Assembly (NCBI GenBank): GCA_024681875.1
Contig: JAILAA010000165.1
Coordinates: 1-15,749 of the forward strand
From: Prevotella sp.
GTDB taxonomy: Bacteria > Bacteroidota > Bacteroidia > Bacteroidales > Bacteroidaceae
Reading direction: 5' to 3'
Length of the DNA stretch: 15,749 nucleotides
The translations under genes were made by a program, and so were the position numbers. This document shows, piece by piece, positions 12,559-15,749 of this stretch. Every line of letters starts with the position of its first letter. Within the stretch, counting starts at the first letter, position 1. The notes under the pieces are model-generated. The model saw nothing but the letters and a program-made list of their open reading frames with translations, did not search any database and was not told the origin of the DNA.

Positions 12559-13755
12559 CTACTCTTCAGCCTCCGAATTCTCGTTGCCCATTTCGTTGAT
12601 GAACTGCCAATCGGTGCGTTTGAAGTCCTCGGTAGACATCTGCCACTCGGGATCGGGCATATACCACCACTTCGAGTTGAAGTAGCGCTGCAGGTTCCTG
12701 TCGCTGAACACATAGCCGCGGTTTGCGTAGGGCAGGTTGCGGCAGACGCGTTTATAAAGTGCGCGTTCCTCCTCCTCGTTGCGGGCTTCGCGGCCATAGC
12801 AAGCTTTGTAGTCGATATTCATAGTGGAATAGAGACTGGCAGCGCGGTCGTAGAACGAGCCGATATCGAAATCGTCCTTCTCCATCACCAGCAAGTCGGC
12901 TGAGCGGATGCACATGTTCTCCTTCGGCCTGAAGTTGGTGACATGACATTCCACAGTGCCGTTGCGCAGCGTGACCTCGGTATAGTGCTGGTCGTAGGCA
13001 ACACCGTTACGCACTTTTCCCTTGCCCTCGATGACCTTGAATGGTTTGCGTGAGAACACTTCGTCGTTAAGGTAGAAATGCTTTGCGGTGTTGATGGCGC
13101 GTATGCGCAGGGTGAAATCATCGACTTGATGGTTGGCCCAACGTGTGCAGGGAGTGAGCCAGTAGGGAATCTCGAAACAGCGGTAGACACCATTCGACAT
13201 GTTGAACCTATAGGTGTGGTGCACCACCGAAGGACCTGGCTCGAAACGGGCATCGAAATAATAGCCATAGGCAATGTCCGTAATGGTGTCACGTCCGTTG
13301 GTGAGCGAGGCTCCTATCTCGTCCATAGGATTGTCGTCAGTAGGATGCCACTTACGCATGTTTAATGGGGCGAAGTCAGATGGTTTCTCGTCGGTAGAGC
13401 CGATGATGACTGCATTCTTATAGTTCAGTTGCTTGCCGTTCATCGTCACGGTAAAATCCTTGATGCTGGGATGGATGCCCTGTGGCGAGAATGCATCGCC
13501 GGTCATGTAGGGCAGATTGGCCTCGAAACCCATAGTGACAGTACGGGCATTACCTTTGTTCAACAGTTCGTAGTATACGTCGACATAGGCAAAGCCGTCG
13601 TCGCCAATGTCTATGGTCAGCACCTCCTTCGTAATAGAGATATTGTTTTCCTGAAGAGGTACCAGATTGGTGCCGCTGACATAGTATACTCCATCGTTGG
13701 CTTTGCCAACACATACCAGCACTGCAAGGGCCAGCATCAGTAATAATCTTTTCAT
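12559..13755 (-). CDS. Secreted YARHG-domain protein
   Basis: This 398-residue exported protein starts at ATG 13755 with a signal peptide (MKRLLLMLALAVLVCVGKA). A longer frame to 13809 would run through the promoter box, so I reject it. The N-terminal two-thirds (about 22-320) is beta-rich and unassigned, resembling DUF4424-like extracellular domains. The C-terminal part (about 340-385) is a YARHG domain: RNLPYANRGYVFSDRNLQRYF then WWYMPDPEW, with the conserved Tyr, Arg, Gly, Phe and Trp-Tyr. The domain is thought to be extracellular, with unknown function. The tail is acidic (ENSEAEE). It ends in TAG, and the same frame stays open for 22 more codons. It has a promoter upstream, and the SDR gene follows 116 bases downstream. 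Confidence 0.85.
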   Translation of the reverse strand: MKRLLLMLALAVLVCVGKANDGVYYVSGTNLVPLQENNISITKEVLTIDIGDDGFAYVDVYYELLNKGNARTVTMGFEANLPYMTGDAFSPQGIHPSIKDFTVTMNGKQLNYKNAVIIGSTDEKPSDFAPLNMRKWHPTDDNPMDEIGASLTNGRDTITDIAYGYYFDARFEPGPSVVHHTYRFNMSNGVYRCFEIPYWLTPCTRWANHQVDDFTLRIRAINTAKHFYLNDEVFSRKPFKVIEGKGKVRNGVAYDQHYTEVTLRNGTVECHVTNFRPKENMCIRSADLLVMEKDDFDIGSFYDRAASLYSTMNIDYKACYGREARNEEEERALYKRVCRNLPYANRGYVFSDRNLQRYFNSKWWYMPDPEWQMSTEDFKRTDWQFINEMGNENSEAEE

Positions 13756-13784
13756 AGTCTTGCCTTTTTTATTTAATAATGATG

Positions 13785-13792
13785 CAAATATA
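13785..13792 (-). promoter_or_regulatory. Promoter (-7 box) of the YARHG gene
   Basis: TATATTTG on the minus strand fits TAnnTTTG, 29 bases before the ATG at 13755. It supports the shorter start. Confidence 0.65.
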
Positions 13793-13866
13793 CGCTCTTT
13801 TTTCCACATCTGGCACTTTTCCAGCGTTTTTTTGTGGTTTTCGTCGATATTCTGTGAGGAATTTTG

Positions 13867-13874
13867 TATTTTTG
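13867..13874 (+). promoter_or_regulatory. Promoter (-7 box) of recQ
   Basis: TATTTTTG fits TAnnTTTG, 41 bases before the recQ ATG at 13916. No perfect -33 TTTG is present at the usual distance. Confidence 0.55.
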
Positions 13875-13915
13875 TGCCATAAACAGCCGTCTACATTATA
13901 AAAAGAAGTAAAACA

Positions 13916-15697
13916 ATGGACACGTCAAAACAGATACTCAAATCATACTATGGCTACGACTCCTTCCGCCCTTTGCAGCAGGAAATCATCAATCATGTGC
14001 TCCTGAGGAAGGATGCGCTGGTGCTGATGCCGACAGGAGGCGGTAAATCGATATGCTTTCAGATACCTGCACTGATGATGGAGGGGACCGCTATCGTTGT
14101 TTCGCCACTCATCTCGCTGATGAAGGATCAGGTGGAGGCGTTGCGAGCCAACGGCATAGCAGCAGAGGCGCTTAACAGTGCCAACGATGAGATTGCCAAT
14201 AGACAGATTGCAGAACGGTGCCTGCGGGGCGACATCAAGCTACTGTATATCTCACCCGAGCGACTGATGACAGAGCTAAAGTGGATGGAAAACATGTTGA
14301 AAGTGTCGCTCTTTGCCATTGACGAGGCGCACTGTATCTCACAGTGGGGGCACGACTTCAGGCCCGAATACACGCAGCTGGGCAATTTGCATGAGTTGTT
14401 TCCCGATGTGCCAATTATGGCGCTCACTGCCACTGCCGACAAGATTACCAAGGCTGACATCATTGAGCAACTGCACCTCCGTAATCCAGAAATCTTTATC
14501 AGTTCATTTGACCGTCCGAACTTGAGCTTGGATGTCAGAAGGGGATATGCTGCCCAAGAGAAGTTTCGCACAATACTGAATCTTATTCATCGCCATCAAG
14601 GAGAGAGCGGCATTATCTATTGTCTGGCAAAGAAAACGACCGAGAAACTTGCTGAGAAGCTGAAGAAAGAAGGATTTGCTGCAGGCGTTTATCATGCGGG
14701 GTTGCCTACAGATGAACGTAATCGCGTTCAAGATGACTTTATCAACGACCGCATTCAGGTGGTCTGTGCAACGATTGCTTTCGGAATGGGCATAGACAAG
14801 AGCAACGTGCGATTTGTGGTTCATTATAATCTGCCTAAGAGCATAGAGAACTACTATCAGGAAATAGGTCGTGGCGGACGCGACGGACTGCCCTGTGAGA
14901 CGATTTTGTTTTACAACCTACAAGACATCATTACCTTACGTCGTTTTGCAGAAGAAAGCGGACAGCGCGAAATCAATAACGAGAAACTGCAACGTATGCA
15001 GGAATATGCTGAGGCACAGGTTTGTCGCCGACGTATTCTGCTGAACTATTTCGGCGAGACAAGCGACAAAGGCTGTGGCAACTGTGATGTATGCCATACT
15101 CCCCCATCAACATTCGATGGAACAGAACTCGTTCAAAAAGCTCTTTCTGCCATCCTAAGGACTGGTGAACAAATCGGATTCACGCTGACGATTGATATCC
15201 TGCATGGTAATTTCTCACCTGAAGTGGTGGCACGTGGTTATGCTCAAATCAAAACCTTTGCTGCTGGCAGGAATGTTCCGGTAAGAGACTGGCACGACTA
15301 TCTGCTACAGATGTTGCAGATGGGATATATCGAGATTGCCTACAACGAAGATAATCATATTCATGTAACCCAGCTCGGGCAGGATGTTGTTCGTGGAAGG
15401 ACCAGAGTGCAGTTGGTTGTTATCAGCCGTGAGGATTTTCGCGTAAAAGGACGTCGCAGTAGGATATTGGAAGAACAGGTTGCAGCAGTGACGATGAGTG
15501 GTCAGAGTGAAAACAAGGAATTGTTTGAGCAGTTAAAGACACTGAGGAAAGAAATTGCCGATGAAATGAATTGCCCGGCTTTTGTCGTAATGTCAGACAA
15601 GACGCTTCATCCCAAATCGGTCGTTAGGCCAGGCTTTGATCCATTTCTAATGGTCGCCATTAGAAAGTCGTCTTCGTATTTGGTTGTTTTTCAATAA
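13916..15697 (+). CDS. recQ: ATP-dependent DNA helicase RecQ with divergent C-terminus
   Basis: This 593-residue 3'-5' DNA helicase acts in recombination and repair. Helicase motifs are Walker A PTGGGKS (39-45), DEAH (136-139), the aromatic loop [12 protein letters not shown] (141-152), TATA (171-174), [10 protein letters not shown] (315-324) and the arginine finger. The RecQ zinc site is C370, C387, C390 and C393, followed by a winged-helix region (about 400-510). An HRDC domain begins normally ([15 protein letters not shown], 536-550; VVMSDKTLH, 557-565). From about residue 566 the usual HRDC end (a RPxxxxxFxxIxGxGxxK pattern) is missing and 28 unrelated residues follow. Other frames do not restore it. 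The helicase core should be active. A promoter for the next gene overlaps the 3' end. Confidence 0.95.
   Translation: MDTSKQILKSYYGYDSFRPLQQEIINHVLLRKDALVLMPTGGGKSICFQIPALMMEGTAIVVSPLISLMKDQVEALRANGIAAEALNSANDEIANRQIAERCLRGDIKLLYISPERLMTELKWMENMLKVSLFAIDEAHCISQWGHDFRPEYTQLGNLHELFPDVPIMALTATADKITKADIIEQLHLRNPEIFISSFDRPNLSLDVRRGYAAQEKFRTILNLIHRHQGESGIIYCLAKKTTEKLAEKLKKEGFAAGVYHAGLPTDERNRVQDDFINDRIQVVCATIAFGMGIDKSNVRFVVHYNLPKSIENYYQEIGRGGRDGLPCETILFYNLQDIITLRRFAEESGQREINNEKLQRMQEYAEAQVCRRRILLNYFGETSDKGCGNCDVCHTPPSTFDGTELVQKALSAILRTGEQIGFTLTIDILHGNFSPEVVARGYAQIKTFAAGRNVPVRDWHDYLLQMLQMGYIEIAYNEDNHIHVTQLGQDVVRGRTRVQLVVISREDFRVKGRRSRILEEQVAAVTMSGQSENKELFEQLKTLRKEIADEMNCPAFVVMSDKTLHPKSVVRPGFDPFLMVAIRKSSSYLVVFQ
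15644..15666. repeat. Perfect 10-bp hairpin in the recQ 3' end
   Basis: TTTCTAATGG and CCATTAGAAA pair around a TCG loop, inside the divergent recQ tail. The unit CCATT/AATGG occurs three times in alternating orientation (15641-15661). There is no T-run immediately after, so it is not a standard terminator. Confidence 0.7.
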
Positions 15698-15710
15698 TTT
15701 ATTAACTTTG
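15679..15710 (+). promoter_or_regulatory. Promoter of the gene at the right edge
   Basis: TTTG (15679-15682), a 20-base spacer, then TAACTTTG (15703-15710) give a full Bacteroidetes -33/-7 pair. The first element lies within the recQ coding end. Confidence 0.75.
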
Positions 15711-15732
15711 CCACGGATTTAGAGTCAATATT

Positions 15733-15749
15733 ATGATGAAAGACTTGGA
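15733..15749 (+). CDS. Start of an unknown gene, cut by window edge
   Basis: ATGATGAAAGACTTGGA (MMKDL...) begins 23 bases after the promoter box and runs off the window. Only five codons are visible, so no function can be given. Confidence 0.4.

Overview
The window looks like a chromosomal segment of a member of the Bacteroidales, most likely a Prevotella-type gut or oral species. The evidence is the set of TAnnTTTG promoter boxes (six), the near absence of Shine-Dalgarno sequences, a propionate-type methylmalonyl-CoA decarboxylase operon, a YARHG-domain secreted protein and a Bacteroidetes-style lipoprotein/HTH-type regulator. This assignment rests on reading the sequence only; no database was searched.

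Left part, bases 1-5067, all genes on the minus strand. A lipoprotein or membrane-anchored putative regulator runs off the left edge (1-884). A 310-base gap (885-1194) holds its promoter, a small degraded HTH-like coding fragment and a strong terminator. The methylmalonyl-CoA operon follows, in transcription order: methylmalonyl-CoA epimerase (mce), a four-helix-bundle (23S rRNA intervening-sequence type) gene, carboxyltransferase (mmdA), a 50-residue small subunit and the biotin carrier (mmdC). The four-helix-bundle gene sits inside a 34-bp inverted repeat and looks like an insertion into the operon. No membrane beta subunit is present before the terminator. Upstream is a short type-II J-domain protein with its own terminator.

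Middle part, bases 5068-11540, plus strand. A divergent intergenic region carries the metH promoter. Cobalamin-dependent methionine synthase (metH), a NhaC-type antiporter and an exported Sde182/DUF1593 nucleoside-hydrolase-like protein are packed as one likely operon (8-base gap, then 11-base overlap). The metH frame is intact but carries four heptamer-repeat tracts and one palindromic repeat element. All five keep frame and most lie in interdomain linkers.

Right part, bases 11541-15749. A small repeat and an orphan coding fragment precede a minus-strand SDR oxidoreductase and a secreted YARHG-domain protein. Divergent to these is recQ, whose HRDC domain ends abnormally. A promoter and the first codons of another gene lie at the right edge.

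The most interesting signal is the repeat system. Heptamer repeats, mostly an A followed by pyrimidines, form the inverted arms around the four-helix-bundle gene. They also occur as in-frame tracts in metH, once in the same inverted-array layout with a 21-base spacer. This suggests a family of mobile heptamer arrays, of which the four-helix-bundle unit may be a gene-carrying form; that link is inference.
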